Part shown: positions 6,987 to 15,928 of the stretch, piece by piece | How positions within the stretch are numbered: position 1 is the stretch's first letter | Layout of the letters: each line of letters starts with the position of its first letter | Assembly: GCA_934754445.1 (NCBI GenBank) | Contig: CAKVHZ010000017.1 | Span: 1-20,468 of the forward strand | DNA length: 20,468 nucleotides | Source of the DNA: an uncultured Clostridia bacterium | GTDB lineage: Bacteria; Bacillota; Clostridia; Christensenellales; UBA1242 | Reading direction: 5' to 3' | Translations under genes and position numbers: made by a program | Notes under the pieces: model-generated | What the model saw: the letters and a program-made list of their open reading frames with translations, nothing else | Database searches by the model: none | What the model was told of the DNA's origin: nothing

Positions 6987-9114
6987 CTAAACTCTCTTTG
7001 TCGTTTTTTTTTGATTTATTTTTTGTTTTATCTATAAAAATAAAATCTACTTTCCTACTTTCTAAATTTACATCACTAACTTTAATAGTCATTTTATCCC
7101 CAATCGTAAATTTAGTAGAAGAACCCGTTAAAGTATATTTTTTGTCGTTAAAATCATAGAATTTATCTGGTAAATTGTAAACACTTATAAAGCCTTCACA
7201 AGTATTATCAAGTTCAACATAAATTCCCCTTTCAGTTACACCAGAAATTATGCCGTCAAATATTTTACCTTTTTGTTTTTGCATATATCTTGCTTTAAAA
7301 TATTCGTCAACTTGAATTTCTGCCTTATCACTAATGGTTTCTCTTTGAGATGATTGACTAGCACTTTCTATAACAAAAGGTTTTAATTTTTTAATTTCAG
7401 TTTCATTTAATTCTTTTCTTAAAAAAGATTTTATAATTCTATGAATAGTTAAATCTGGATATCTTCTAATAGGTGAAGTGAAATGACAATAATACTCTGC
7501 CCCTAAGCCATAATGCCCCATGCAATCTGCACTATATTTTGCTTTTTGCATGCTACGAAGTAAAACTTTATTTATAACCATGCGTTTTTCTTCTGGAATA
7601 TTATTTAAAAACTTTTGAATTTTTTTTGCTGGCATTTTTTCAAAGTCACCACTAAATTTATAACCAAATGCTTCAGCAAATTCTGCAAAGTTTTCTAATT
7701 TTTCACTATCAGGTTTTTCGTGAACACGATAAACAAACGGAATTTTTCGTTTTTCAAATTCTTTTGCAACTGTTTCGTTAGCAATTAGCATAAAACTTTC
7801 AATAATTCTATCTGCCATAGTATTTGGACGTTTTTCGAATTTTTCAATTTCTAAATTTTCGTCTAAAATTATTTTAGGTTCAGGAATATCAAAATTTAAT
7901 GCCCCGCGATTTTCTCTAACTTTTTCAAGTATTAGAGCAAGTTTTTTCATTTTGGCTAAATCTTTAACTAAAAATGAATATTTTTCGTTTAATTCTTTAT
8001 CGCCATCTAACATTTTTGCAACTTTATTATATGTCATACGGGCTTTACTTTTAATAACACTTTCACATATTTTGTGTGAAACAACATTTCCATTTGCATC
8101 AATTTTCATTAAGCAACTAAGTGTTAATCTATCAACACCCTCTTTAAGTGAGCAGATGTCGTTAGATAATTGTTTAGGTAGCATTGGGAATACGGCATTT
8201 GGAAAATATGTGCTAGTTCCCCTTTTAAATGCTTCTCTATCAAGTATGCTATCTCGTGGTACATACTCTCCAACATCGGCAATATGAACGCCTAACATTA
8301 CTGTTCCATCTTCACAATCTTCAATGCTAATTGCATCATCAAAATCTCGTGCATCTTCGCCATCAATAGTAAAAGTATTTAAATTTCTCAAATCTACACG
8401 ATTTTTTATGTCTTCTTCAGTTACTTGTTTTTTTACTTTATCGGCAGAAACTAAAACATAGTCTGGGAATTCTTCATAAAGTTCAAAATCTCTAACAATT
8501 GATAAAACATCAACATTTATAGGGTTATCGGAAAGTAAAACTTCAATAATCTTACCTTCTGGCATTTTAGAGTTATATTTAGTTAATTCTACAACAACTT
8601 TATCGCCCTTTTTAGCACCTAATAAATCTGTGCTTCTTATAGCAACAGAATTAACTTTTTTGCTATCAGGACTAACCAAAGCAAAGTTAGATGTAATATC
8701 AATAACTTTACCTACTAATGTGTGAAGACCGTGAGAAACAATTTTTATAACTTTCCCTTCACATTTATCATCACTAGTTGAATAACTTTTTTGCACTAAA
8801 ACTTTATCATTTTGCATTGCACCGTTAAGTAATTCTTCTGGAATAAAAATATCTTTAATTTTAGGGTCATCAGGAATTAAAAATCCATAACCTTTTTTTG
8901 CTATTGTAATAGTTCCAGAAATAATACCAACTTTACTACTTGTTGCAATCTTTTTTTTGCTTGTATTAATTAAAAGACCTTGACTAAGTAAATAGTCAAG
9001 TTCTTTTCTTATTTCAACTTCACTTCTTCCATTTATACTAGCAAGTATTTTTGCAACTTGATTGTAGTTTAAATAGTTTAGTTCATTATCATTTATTTGT
9101 TTTAATAAATCCAT
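6967..9114 (-). CDS. rnr: Ribonuclease R
   Basis: Processive 3'-to-5' exoribonuclease of the RNase II/R family that degrades structured RNA and the non-stop mRNAs released during trans-translation, which fits its place beside smpB. Domains in the 715-residue protein: winged helix (~1-60), OB/cold-shock domains (~65-205), RNB catalytic domain (~235-560) with the metal-binding Asp cluster DGEDARDFDDAIS and ADVGEYVP, then an S1 domain (~605-690). HFTSPIRRYPDL is the typical late RNB motif. A short Lys-rich tail (DKTKNKSKKN) follows. AAAGGA precedes the ATG by about 9-10 nt. It lies 20 nt downstream of secG and overlaps smpB, so secG-rnr-smpB form one transcription unit. Confidence 0.96.
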   Translation of the reverse strand: MDLLKQINDNELNYLNYNQVAKILASINGRSEVEIRKELDYLLSQGLLINTSKKKIATSSKVGIISGTITIAKKGYGFLIPDDPKIKDIFIPEELLNGAMQNDKVLVQKSYSTSDDKCEGKVIKIVSHGLHTLVGKVIDITSNFALVSPDSKKVNSVAIRSTDLLGAKKGDKVVVELTKYNSKMPEGKIIEVLLSDNPINVDVLSIVRDFELYEEFPDYVLVSADKVKKQVTEEDIKNRVDLRNLNTFTIDGEDARDFDDAISIEDCEDGTVMLGVHIADVGEYVPRDSILDREAFKRGTSTYFPNAVFPMLPKQLSNDICSLKEGVDRLTLSCLMKIDANGNVVSHKICESVIKSKARMTYNKVAKMLDGDKELNEKYSFLVKDLAKMKKLALILEKVRENRGALNFDIPEPKIILDENLEIEKFEKRPNTMADRIIESFMLIANETVAKEFEKRKIPFVYRVHEKPDSEKLENFAEFAEAFGYKFSGDFEKMPAKKIQKFLNNIPEEKRMVINKVLLRSMQKAKYSADCMGHYGLGAEYYCHFTSPIRRYPDLTIHRIIKSFLRKELNETEIKKLKPFVIESASQSSQRETISDKAEIQVDEYFKARYMQKQKGKIFDGIISGVTERGIYVELDNTCEGFISVYNLPDKFYDFNDKKYTLTGSSTKFTIGDKMTIKVSDVNLESRKVDFIFIDKTKNKSKKNDKESLDETNSK

Positions 9115-9134
9115 TGTAATATCCTTTGTTTAAA

Positions 9135-9446
9135 TTATATAACTGGGTAAATTAATAATGTTACAAAATATAAAATTGCACAAACTCCCGCAATAATAGA
9201 ACAAATAATTAAAAGTTTTTTTAATCTACCTTCTCTTGTAGAAGATTTATTTTGTGAATAAAAACTTTCATAACTATTTCCTGTTATAACATTTGTTCCA
9301 CTTTCTGCATCGCTTTCTGTTGCTAAGCAAATTATTGTAACCATTATGCAACTAATTAACATTAAAATTACAAAAACGCTTCTTAAAATTGGCATTGATG
9401 TTGTTATCCATTTTGCATAAGTTCCGTCTAATAATAAATTCATCAT
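9135..9446 (-). CDS. secG: Preprotein translocase subunit SecG
   Basis: Small membrane subunit of the SecYEG channel. The 103-residue protein has two transmembrane segments (~19-42 and ~82-101). The cytoplasmic loop between them contains the Firmicutes SecG pattern: ITGNSYESFYSQNKSSTREGRLKKL, split here as ITGNSYESFY (with the conserved Ser/Gly-rich turn) followed by an NK..T.EG+LKK segment. Two adjacent ATGs are possible; AAAGGAG lies 10 nt before the first (9446) and 13 nt before the second, so I take the first. Gene order secG-rnr-smpB is the common one in Bacilli and Clostridia and supports the call. Confidence 0.88.
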   Translation of the reverse strand: MMNLLLDGTYAKWITTSMPILRSVFVILMLISCIMVTIICLATESDAESGTNVITGNSYESFYSQNKSSTREGRLKKLLIICSIIAGVCAILYFVTLLIYPVI

Positions 9447-9472
9447 TTTAAATTTTCTCCTTTAAATTTTTA

Positions 9473-9721
9473 TTATAATACTATATACAATATTGAAATT
9501 GTCATACTAATTACCGTTAGAAATATCCAACCCCATTTAAGTTTCTTATAATTAGCAGATTTTAAATCTTTGGTGGCATCATTATAACTTTTTAAAAAAT
9601 AATAAAAAGAATAAATGGCTAAGAATAAGAATAAGAGTGAAATTGTAATTCTTACAGACATATTTAAATTTCGTATTAATTGATTAACTATATTGTTAAA
9701 AAACGAACCAAGATAAAGCAT
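9473..9721 (-). CDS. Small two-helix membrane protein, unknown
   Basis: I do not recognise this 82-residue protein. It has two hydrophobic segments (~23-43 and ~66-82) joined by a polar, basic loop (YNDATKDLKSANYKKLKW). The first ~20 residues look amphipathic. Both ends probably face the same side. The start is supported by a perfect AGGAGG 4 nt upstream; an internal Met (residue 21) is a less likely alternative. It lies between gpmI and secG, where many Firmicutes carry eno, and is the first gene after an internal promoter, so it is expressed together with secG, rnr and smpB. A link to export or the envelope is only a guess from context. Confidence 0.72.
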   Translation of the reverse strand: MLYLGSFFNNIVNQLIRNLNMSVRITISLLFLFLAIYSFYYFLKSYNDATKDLKSANYKKLKWGWIFLTVISMTISILYIVL

Positions 9722-9737
9722 GTATCCTCCTAGAATT

Positions 9738-9767
9738 ATTTTAAACTAAAAAGACTTTATTTGTCAA
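9738..9767 (-). promoter_or_regulatory. Internal promoter ahead of the secG-rnr-smpB unit
   Basis: Minus-strand perfect TTGACA (9762-9767, inside the last codons of gpmI), 18-bp spacer, TAAAAT (9738-9743, 5/6 match). Transcription would start near 9731, so the AGGAGG ribosome binding site sits almost at the 5' end of the mRNA. Confidence 0.65.
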
Positions 9768-11256
9768 TATGTTTAATTAAACTTTTTTCAGTAAATTCCT
9801 TAGGTGGCTTAATATTAAATAAGTCTAGTATTGTAGGGCTAACGTTAGCAAGTTTACCGCCACTAATTAAATCATATTTTTTATTATCTACAATTATAAA
9901 TGGTGCATCACTTGTTGTGTGTGTTGTGCATGGCGAACCATCCTTATTTCTCATAATATCCGCATTTCCGTGATCGGCAGTAATTAATATAATATAACCT
10001 TTTTGTCTTAAATTTTCTACTAATTTTTCTAAGCATTTATCTAAAAACTCTAAACTTTCAATAGTTTTTTCATAATTGCCTGTATGCCCTAGCATATCTG
10101 CATTAGGGAAATTAACTAAAACGAAATCAAAAGGTGTTTCATCAGTTTCTGTAATTATAGTGTTTGTAATTTCTCTAGCTTTCATTTTTGGCTTTTTTGC
10201 AAAATTATCCACACTATCACTTTCAATTATTATTCTTTTTTCTCCATTAAAAGGTTGTTCAATTAACAAATTAAAAAAGTAAGTTACATGAGCATATTTT
10301 GTTGTTTCGCTTATTCTTAATTGAGTTTTTTTATTTTTACTTAAAACTTCGCTTAAACAATTTTTATTACTATCTTCTTTGAAAACAACTTCAACATTGT
10401 TATTAAATTTTTTATCGTATTCTATAAACGAATAAAGATTTTTATAATTATTTTCAATTAAAACTTCAAATATTTGTCTCGCTCTATCACTTCTAAAGTT
10501 AAAGCATAATATTGCATCATTTTTTTTGACGCTATAATCGCCGTCTAGTAAAATGCTTGGTTTTAAATATTCGTCAGTTATATCATTGTTATAATAATCA
10601 AAACAATTTTTTAAATCGTCAAATTTGTTTTCAGCATCATAATTATTTAATACATTATAAAATTGCTTTGTTCGGTCGTAATTTTTTTCTCTATCCATTG
10701 CATAAAATCTACCCACAACCGAAACAACTTTACCTACTTTGTATTTTTTTATTTGTTTTTGTAATTCCTTATAAAAATTAACACCACTTTTAACATTGGT
10801 ATCTCTACCATCGGTTATAAAGTGAATATAAACATTTTTAAAATCTAAATTACTACAAAGTTTTAATAAAGCATATAAATGAGTTATATCACTATGAACT
10901 CCACCACTAGAGCATAACCCCATTAGGTGAAGATTTGCATTTTGTTTTTTTAATTTTAAAATAAGTTTAGTTAAAATTTTATTTTGATAAAATGTGCCAT
11001 TTTCAATACTTTCGGTAATCTTCATACTATTTTGTTTGACAATTCTACCGCTACCCAAATTTAAGTGACCAACTTCGCTATTGCCAAACTGACCTTTATT
11101 TAAGCCGACATAATTACCTTTGGTTTTTATTTTTGTATGAGAATATTTTTTAAATATTCTTTTGAAATATGGCATATTAGCATTATTTACGGCGTTGTAA
11201 TCGTTTTCTTTTCTAAGACCAAAACCATCTAAAATAACTAATGCTACTTTCGTCAT
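9757..11256 (-). CDS. gpmI: 2,3-bisphosphoglycerate-independent phosphoglycerate mutase
   Basis: Glycolytic enzyme converting 3- to 2-phosphoglycerate using two metal ions and a phosphoserine intermediate. The 499-residue protein has the full family pattern: LDGFG metal site, GNSEVGHLNLG with the catalytic Ser, GGVHSD, HFITDGRDT, GRFYAMDREKNYDRT, NFRSDRARQ, and the metal ligands in FPNADMLGHTGN and LITADHGNAD. One small deviation is SSGGVHS where SDGGVHS is usual; the catalytic His is retained. It begins 1 nt after the tpiA stop codon, so it is translationally coupled to tpiA. It is the last glycolytic gene in this run; no enolase follows. Confidence 0.96.
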   Translation of the reverse strand: MTKVALVILDGFGLRKENDYNAVNNANMPYFKRIFKKYSHTKIKTKGNYVGLNKGQFGNSEVGHLNLGSGRIVKQNSMKITESIENGTFYQNKILTKLILKLKKQNANLHLMGLCSSGGVHSDITHLYALLKLCSNLDFKNVYIHFITDGRDTNVKSGVNFYKELQKQIKKYKVGKVVSVVGRFYAMDREKNYDRTKQFYNVLNNYDAENKFDDLKNCFDYYNNDITDEYLKPSILLDGDYSVKKNDAILCFNFRSDRARQIFEVLIENNYKNLYSFIEYDKKFNNNVEVVFKEDSNKNCLSEVLSKNKKTQLRISETTKYAHVTYFFNLLIEQPFNGEKRIIIESDSVDNFAKKPKMKAREITNTIITETDETPFDFVLVNFPNADMLGHTGNYEKTIESLEFLDKCLEKLVENLRQKGYIILITADHGNADIMRNKDGSPCTTHTTSDAPFIIVDNKKYDLISGGKLANVSPTILDLFNIKPPKEFTEKSLIKHIDK

Positions 11257-11257
11257 A

Positions 11258-11983
11258 CTACCTTCCCATTTTAATTAAGTTATCAGCATCTAAAATGCTT
11301 CTACCAATTAACAACCCGTCTATATGTTCGCTATTTAGATAACTTTCGTAGTTGTCTAAATTAATACTTCCACCATATAAAACTTTTATGTTAATTTCAG
11401 TTTTTGCACTTTTAGAATTAACGACATGTCTAATTAAATCTATATTGCTTTCTACATAATCTAAATTAGCGCCACTTTCCGCTCCTATTGCATAAGTAGG
11501 TTCATAAGCAATAATAATTTTATCTAAATCGGCAATTTTTACACCTTTTAAGGCTAAATTAATTTGTCTTTTTAAATGTGCTTTGTATAAGTTATTGTTT
11601 GCTTGACCTAAACTTTCACCAATACACAAAATAGGAGTAACACCATTTTCTAGTGCATTAAGTATTTTTTTATTAATTAGGCTATTACTTTCTCTAAAGT
11701 TTTTTCTACGCTCGTTATGACCAACTAAAGCATATTTAACATTCATAAATTCTAGCATTTTTAAATTAACTTCGCCAGTATAACTTCCTTCATTTTTATA
11801 AAAGAAATTTTGAACACCATACTCTACATTTTGATTATAAATTGAAGTTAAAAATAAATTTGAAAGACTAGGCAAAATTACAACTTTATTAGAAAATTCA
11901 TTACTTGTAACCTTTTTTAAATAATCACTCATTTCCACAGAATTTTTGTTCATTTTTAAATTTGCTACTATTAACTTATCCAT
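11258..11983 (-). CDS. tpiA: Triosephosphate isomerase, divergent
   Basis: Interconverts dihydroxyacetone phosphate and glyceraldehyde 3-phosphate. The 241-residue protein keeps the catalytic residues: Lys10 in ANLKMNK, His89 in VGHNERR and Glu161 in AYEPTYAIG, plus YGGSI for phosphate binding. Several normally near-invariant neighbours differ: GHSERR is GHNERR (Asn90), FGETD is FRESN, and the loop 6 hinge PVWAIGTGK reads PTYAIGAES. The start overlaps the pgk stop (TAATG) and GGAG lies a few nt upstream. It sits between pgk and gpmI, as expected for the enzyme. I am confident of the family; the altered loop 6 leaves its kinetics uncertain. Confidence 0.92.
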   Translation of the reverse strand: MDKLIVANLKMNKNSVEMSDYLKKVTSNEFSNKVVILPSLSNLFLTSIYNQNVEYGVQNFFYKNEGSYTGEVNLKMLEFMNVKYALVGHNERRKNFRESNSLINKKILNALENGVTPILCIGESLGQANNNLYKAHLKRQINLALKGVKIADLDKIIIAYEPTYAIGAESGANLDYVESNIDLIRHVVNSKSAKTEINIKVLYGGSINLDNYESYLNSEHIDGLLIGRSILDADNLIKMGR

Positions 11984-13170
11984 TATTTTTCTCCTTTGTT
12001 TTTTATATTATTTATTGCTACAAGTCCGCCACCTTCTAAAAGTTTTAAACTTGCACCGCCACCAGTTGATAAATGGTTAAATCCACTTTCTAGTTTAAAT
12101 TTTTCTATTGCAAAAATGGTATCTCCGCCACCAGCAACTTTAATTGCTTTTTTGTTTTTGCTTATTGCTTTTAAAATTTCTCTCGTTCCATTGCTGTAGT
12201 TTTCATTTTCAAACACACCCATTGGACCATTTATAATAATTGTTCGTGCTTTTTTAATTTCTTTTTTATAAAGTTTAATTGTTTTAGTTCCAATATCTAA
12301 AGCCATTAAGTTTTTGCTCATTTTATAATTAGGTATATTTTTAATTTTGTTACTTTCTAAACTTTCACTACAAATATTATCTACAGGAAGAAGTAATCTA
12401 ACATTATTGTCAATTGCCTTTTTAATCATTTTATAGCAATAATCTACTTGTTCGTTATCAACTAAAGATTTTCCTATTTCACCTTTAAGTGCTTTTATAA
12501 AAGTATAACTCATTCCGCCACCAATTATCATGGCATCTACTTTGTCTAACAAATTATCAATAACTTTTAATTTATCTTTTACTTTTGCTCCACCCAATAT
12601 TGCTAAAATGGGATGTTTACCTTCTTCAAAAATATTTTCTAAATAAGATAATTCTTTTTCTACCAATAGCCCTATTCCGCTATCTAAATATTTTGCCACC
12701 CCATAAGTAGAAGCATGTTTACGATGACAAGTTCCAAAAGCATCTAAAATAAATATATCAAAAGGTTTTGCTAAGTTTTTAGAAAATTCTTCATCGTTTT
12801 CTTCTTCGCCTTTAAAAAATCTAATATTTTCTAAAACTAAAACTTCGCCATTTTTTAATTTATTAACATCTTCTTCCATTTCGCTATCTGCTACATTTTC
12901 ACTAAAATAAACTTTAGTTGGAAGTTTGTTTTTTAAATACTCATAAACAGGTTTTAAACTTAATTCTTCTTTTTTTTGTCCGTCAGGTTTACCTAAATGT
13001 GAAACAATAGTAATTCTTGCATTTTTATCTATTAAGGCTTTGATAGTAGGCAACGCTTCATCAATTCGTTTAGTGCTTTCTATCTCGCCATTTTTAATAG
13101 GAACATTCAAGTCTAATCTAAGCAAAACTTTTTTGTCAAAAAAGTCAAAGTCGTTAATGTTTTTTTTCAC
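11983..13170 (-). CDS. pgk: Phosphoglycerate kinase
   Basis: Transfers phosphate from 1,3-bisphosphoglycerate to ADP in glycolysis. The 395-residue protein shows RLDLNVPI, SHLGKPDG, ENIRFFKGEE, DAFGTCHRKHAST, LGGAKVKDKL, IIGGGMSYTF, INGPMGVFE, AGGGDTIFA and the closing HLSTGGGASLKLLEGG nucleotide/hinge motifs. The start codon is GTG (13170-13168), with AAAGGGAG 6 nt upstream deciding it. It is the first gene of pgk-tpiA-gpmI. No gapA precedes it; the upstream gene is an unrelated dus that ends in its own terminator. The ~100 bp before it is AT-rich with several TATAAT-like boxes (about 13220-13240) but no convincing -35, so the promoter cannot be fixed. Confidence 0.97.
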   Translation of the reverse strand: MKKNINDFDFFDKKVLLRLDLNVPIKNGEIESTKRIDEALPTIKALIDKNARITIVSHLGKPDGQKKEELSLKPVYEYLKNKLPTKVYFSENVADSEMEEDVNKLKNGEVLVLENIRFFKGEEENDEEFSKNLAKPFDIFILDAFGTCHRKHASTYGVAKYLDSGIGLLVEKELSYLENIFEEGKHPILAILGGAKVKDKLKVIDNLLDKVDAMIIGGGMSYTFIKALKGEIGKSLVDNEQVDYCYKMIKKAIDNNVRLLLPVDNICSESLESNKIKNIPNYKMSKNLMALDIGTKTIKLYKKEIKKARTIIINGPMGVFENENYSNGTREILKAISKNKKAIKVAGGGDTIFAIEKFKLESGFNHLSTGGGASLKLLEGGGLVAINNIKNKGEK

Positions 13171-13280
13171 TAAATTCTCCCTTTAAATAGAGTTTCAACT
13201 TAAAATTTTCTCTCTTTTATAATTATATTATATAATATAAAAAATAAAAAGCGAAACGATTTTCTAATGTTGTTATAAAA

Positions 13281-13317
13281 AAAAGAAAAAACTTTACATA
13301 GTTTTGTAAAATTTTTT
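13281..13317 (-). terminator. dus terminator
   Basis: Stem TTTACA/TGTAAA (13293-13298 / 13305-13310), one C/A mismatch, then six A/T pairs, followed on the minus strand by a long T-run. It starts directly at the dus stop codon. Confidence 0.8.
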
Positions 13318-14232
13318 CTAATTTAAAAATGATTTTATAATATTTATTGTTTTATCAAAGTCTTTTTCATTATAAATTTGAGTTAAAATTTCTTTATAAC
13401 CTTCTTTTCCTTTTAAATAAAATGCTAAATGTTTTTTCATGTTATTTAGTGCAACTTCAAGACCAAAAACTTCACTAATTTTATTGTAATGAAAAATTAT
13501 ATCATTTAATAAATCTTTTTTATAATCTTTATTTAAAATTTCACTAAATATATAAGGATTTCCTATTGCTCCCCTACCTATCATTACATAATCTACACCA
13601 GTTTTAAGCATTTCGTTGTAACTATTTTTATCAGTAACATCGCCGTTACCACATACTTTAATTTTTACACTATCTTTAACTTTTTTTATTTCTTCTAAAT
13701 TAACTTTTCCACTATATTTTTGCTCTACTGTTCTTCCATGAATTGTAATTAAACTTGCCCCACTTTCTTCACACATTTTTGCAAACTCTTTTGCTATAAT
13801 ATGATTATCGTCAACTCCTAACCTAAACTTAACACTAATAGGTTTATTAGTAGATTTTACGCAACTAAATATTATTTTGCTTGCAAGGTTTAAATCGTTT
13901 AATAAATAAGAACCTTCTTTATTTTTTACAATTTTAGGAGCAGGACACCCCATATTTATATCAATAAAATCATAATCACTAAATGTATCGTTTTTGATAA
14001 CTTCACTCATAATAATTGGGTCATTACCAAAAATTTGAACACCTTTTGTTTTGTTTAAGCCTTTAGTCGTTAGCATTTTATTTGTTTTTTCACTTTCATA
14101 ATATATTGCTTTTGCACTTATCATCTCACTAATTGTAGCCCCTACGCCATATTTTTCACATAGCATTTTAAAGCCTAAATCACAATAACCTGCCATAGGT
14201 GCTAAAATTAAGTTATTTTCAAAATTAATCAT
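13318..14232 (-). CDS. dus: tRNA-dihydrouridine synthase (DusB-like)
   Basis: Flavin enzyme that reduces uridine to dihydrouridine in tRNA D-loops, and in Gram-positives in some cases elsewhere. The 304-residue TIM-barrel protein shows LAPMAGYCD near the N-terminus (FMN site), QIFGNDP, INMGCPAPKI with the catalytic Cys96, KFRLGVDD, ITIHGRT, and CGNGDV...VMIGRGAIGNP (FMN phosphate site). It is slightly shorter than the usual ~320-330, and the C-terminal helical domain looks trimmed. No Shine-Dalgarno is visible before the ATG; AT-rich TATATA ends 8 nt upstream, so it may be leaderless, or it may be read through from the flippase gene 39 nt upstream. Confidence 0.93.
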   Translation of the reverse strand: MINFENNLILAPMAGYCDLGFKMLCEKYGVGATISEMISAKAIYYESEKTNKMLTTKGLNKTKGVQIFGNDPIIMSEVIKNDTFSDYDFIDINMGCPAPKIVKNKEGSYLLNDLNLASKIIFSCVKSTNKPISVKFRLGVDDNHIIAKEFAKMCEESGASLITIHGRTVEQKYSGKVNLEEIKKVKDSVKIKVCGNGDVTDKNSYNEMLKTGVDYVMIGRGAIGNPYIFSEILNKDYKKDLLNDIIFHYNKISEVFGLEVALNNMKKHLAFYLKGKEGYKEILTQIYNEKDFDKTINIIKSFLN

Positions 14233-14271
14233 ACTTTAAATATATAATAAAATTAAATAAAAGTCTAGTAA

Positions 14272-15858
14272 TTAATATTTTTTTCGGTTAAAAAAGTTTA
14301 ATATTTTAGTATTTTTTACTTCTTTTAAGTTGAAACCTTTAAGCAATAGCACAATTAACAAATATATTACAAAACTAACAGAAATAGAAATTAAAATCAT
14401 TAACCTACTAAGTGTAGATGGCAATAAAATTTTAAACAAAATTAAAATCCCTGCCATAAAAACTAGTGCCACAAAAGGAACAGTGAAAATTTCTCGAAAC
14501 TTAAAATTAATATTTGTAACTTTTCTAAGTTCAAATAAGTTAACAACACTAGCAAAAGAATAGCAAATGACATCACTAATAACCAAACCATAAATATTAA
14601 CTTGCGGATTAGAAACTAAACAAATTGTTAAAATTACTTTTATCAAACTAGCGAGCAAAATTACATAAAAAGCAAAATAACTTTTGTTTAGCGCTTGAAG
14701 TGTTGTAGTTAAAATTTGATTTAATGCAATATAAACTATCGAAAAACTACTTAGTTTTAACATAATACTCGCAACTAACAGTGCATTATAATTATCGTTT
14801 GTTAAATTACCATATAAGAAATAACAAACTTCTTTTGAATACAAAAAGAAAATCAGCACGCAAGGAAGTGTAAAATACCAAACGATTTTTATGCTAAGTT
14901 TACTTTTAAAATCTACATCTTTAGTGTTTTTTAATGCAAAACTTGAACTAATAGATGGCATTAAACTTATGCCAATACTTACCGCTATTACGCTAGGAAG
15001 ATTTATTAAACTAGCCACAACTCCACTATCTAAACCATATAGACTTGTGCCAACAACTTTATCAAACCCAACCATGCTTAAAAGTTTTATTATTATTAAA
15101 CTATCTACAACACTTGTTATTGGAACGACTATTTGAGCAAGTGTAATAGGAATTGACTCTTTTAGTATTAATTTAATTGCATCTTTTTTTGTGTATAAAT
15201 TTGATGAATTTTCTTCAAAATTAATTTTTAAATTTTTAGTTTTATAAGCAATAAATAGATATATAAAAGCAATAAGTTCACTAACCGTTAGCCCTACAAA
15301 TGCCCCAAAAACGCCATAGATTAAACCATATTTTAAAAATATATAAGCAAAAAATAGTCCACACACAACCTTAAATAGTTGTTCTATTATTTGACTTATT
15401 GCCGAATATTTCATTATTTCAAAACCTTGATAGTAACCCCTAAAAGCCGAAATTACACTGCCTAAAATTATGCTAGGTGCTAAACTAAGGTAGCAAATTT
15501 GTATGCTGGCATTTCCTTGAATTTTTGATATTACTCCAGAAAACCCAACTACAATTAAAGAAAATAATATGCCTAAAATTAACATAATTTTAATTGATTC
15601 TCTAAATATTATTTTTGCATTTTTATTGTTGTTTCCGCTAATTTCTTTGCTTATAATTTTAGATAAACTTGTAGGTATTCCGCTAGTGGATGCCACTAAA
15701 AACAACGCAAAAATAGGATATACTAATTGATAAATTCCTACACCTTCTGCACCTAATAGATAGGTTAAAGGTATACGAAAAATTGCCCCTAAAATTTTAC
15801 ATAATATAGATGCTAGACCTAATATTATTGCCCCATAAACAAAACTTTTCTTCTTCAT
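14272..15858 (-). CDS. SpoVB/MurJ-family lipid flippase
   Basis: Polytopic membrane protein of the MOP superfamily (polysaccharide biosynthesis/MurJ branch). The 528 residues are almost entirely hydrophobic, with about 14 predicted helices. The N-terminus (ILCKILGAIFRIPLTYLLG, then GIYQLVYPIFALF and SGIPTSLSKIISKE) closely follows the pattern of Bacillus SpoVB and YtgP/MurJ. Those proteins move lipid-linked peptidoglycan precursors across the membrane for vegetative or spore cortex wall. From sequence alone I cannot tell a general lipid II flippase (MurJ/YtgP) from a sporulation-specific SpoVB, so I leave the symbol empty. Its position beside spoVT makes a sporulation link plausible. No clear Shine-Dalgarno or promoter is visible in the 70 nt upstream, which holds the spoVT terminator. 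Confidence 0.88.
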   Translation of the reverse strand: MKKKSFVYGAIILGLASILCKILGAIFRIPLTYLLGAEGVGIYQLVYPIFALFLVASTSGIPTSLSKIISKEISGNNNKNAKIIFRESIKIMLILGILFSLIVVGFSGVISKIQGNASIQICYLSLAPSIILGSVISAFRGYYQGFEIMKYSAISQIIEQLFKVVCGLFFAYIFLKYGLIYGVFGAFVGLTVSELIAFIYLFIAYKTKNLKINFEENSSNLYTKKDAIKLILKESIPITLAQIVVPITSVVDSLIIIKLLSMVGFDKVVGTSLYGLDSGVVASLINLPSVIAVSIGISLMPSISSSFALKNTKDVDFKSKLSIKIVWYFTLPCVLIFFLYSKEVCYFLYGNLTNDNYNALLVASIMLKLSSFSIVYIALNQILTTTLQALNKSYFAFYVILLASLIKVILTICLVSNPQVNIYGLVISDVICYSFASVVNLFELRKVTNINFKFREIFTVPFVALVFMAGILILFKILLPSTLSRLMILISISVSFVIYLLIVLLLKGFNLKEVKNTKILNFFNRKKY

Positions 15859-15895
15859 AAAAATAGTTTGTGTAAAAAATAGTTTTTAATTAAAA

Positions 15896-15925
15896 AAATA
15901 AAAATATGCAAAAAAATATTGCATA
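15896..15925 (-). terminator. spoVT terminator
   Basis: Stem TATGCAA/TTGCATA (15905-15911 / 15919-15925) with a 7-nt loop, followed by a T-rich run on the minus strand. It begins 4 nt after the spoVT stop codon. Confidence 0.8.
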
Positions 15926-15928
15926 CTT

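Noticed and set aside
13196..13260. A defined pgk promoter
   Set aside because: Several overlapping TATAAT-like boxes occur but none has a believable -35 at 16-18 bp, so I did not list one.
15859..15928. Sigma-G promoter for the SpoVB/MurJ-like gene
   Set aside because: A GCATA occurs in the spoVT terminator stem but no CATA-type -10 lies at a usable distance.
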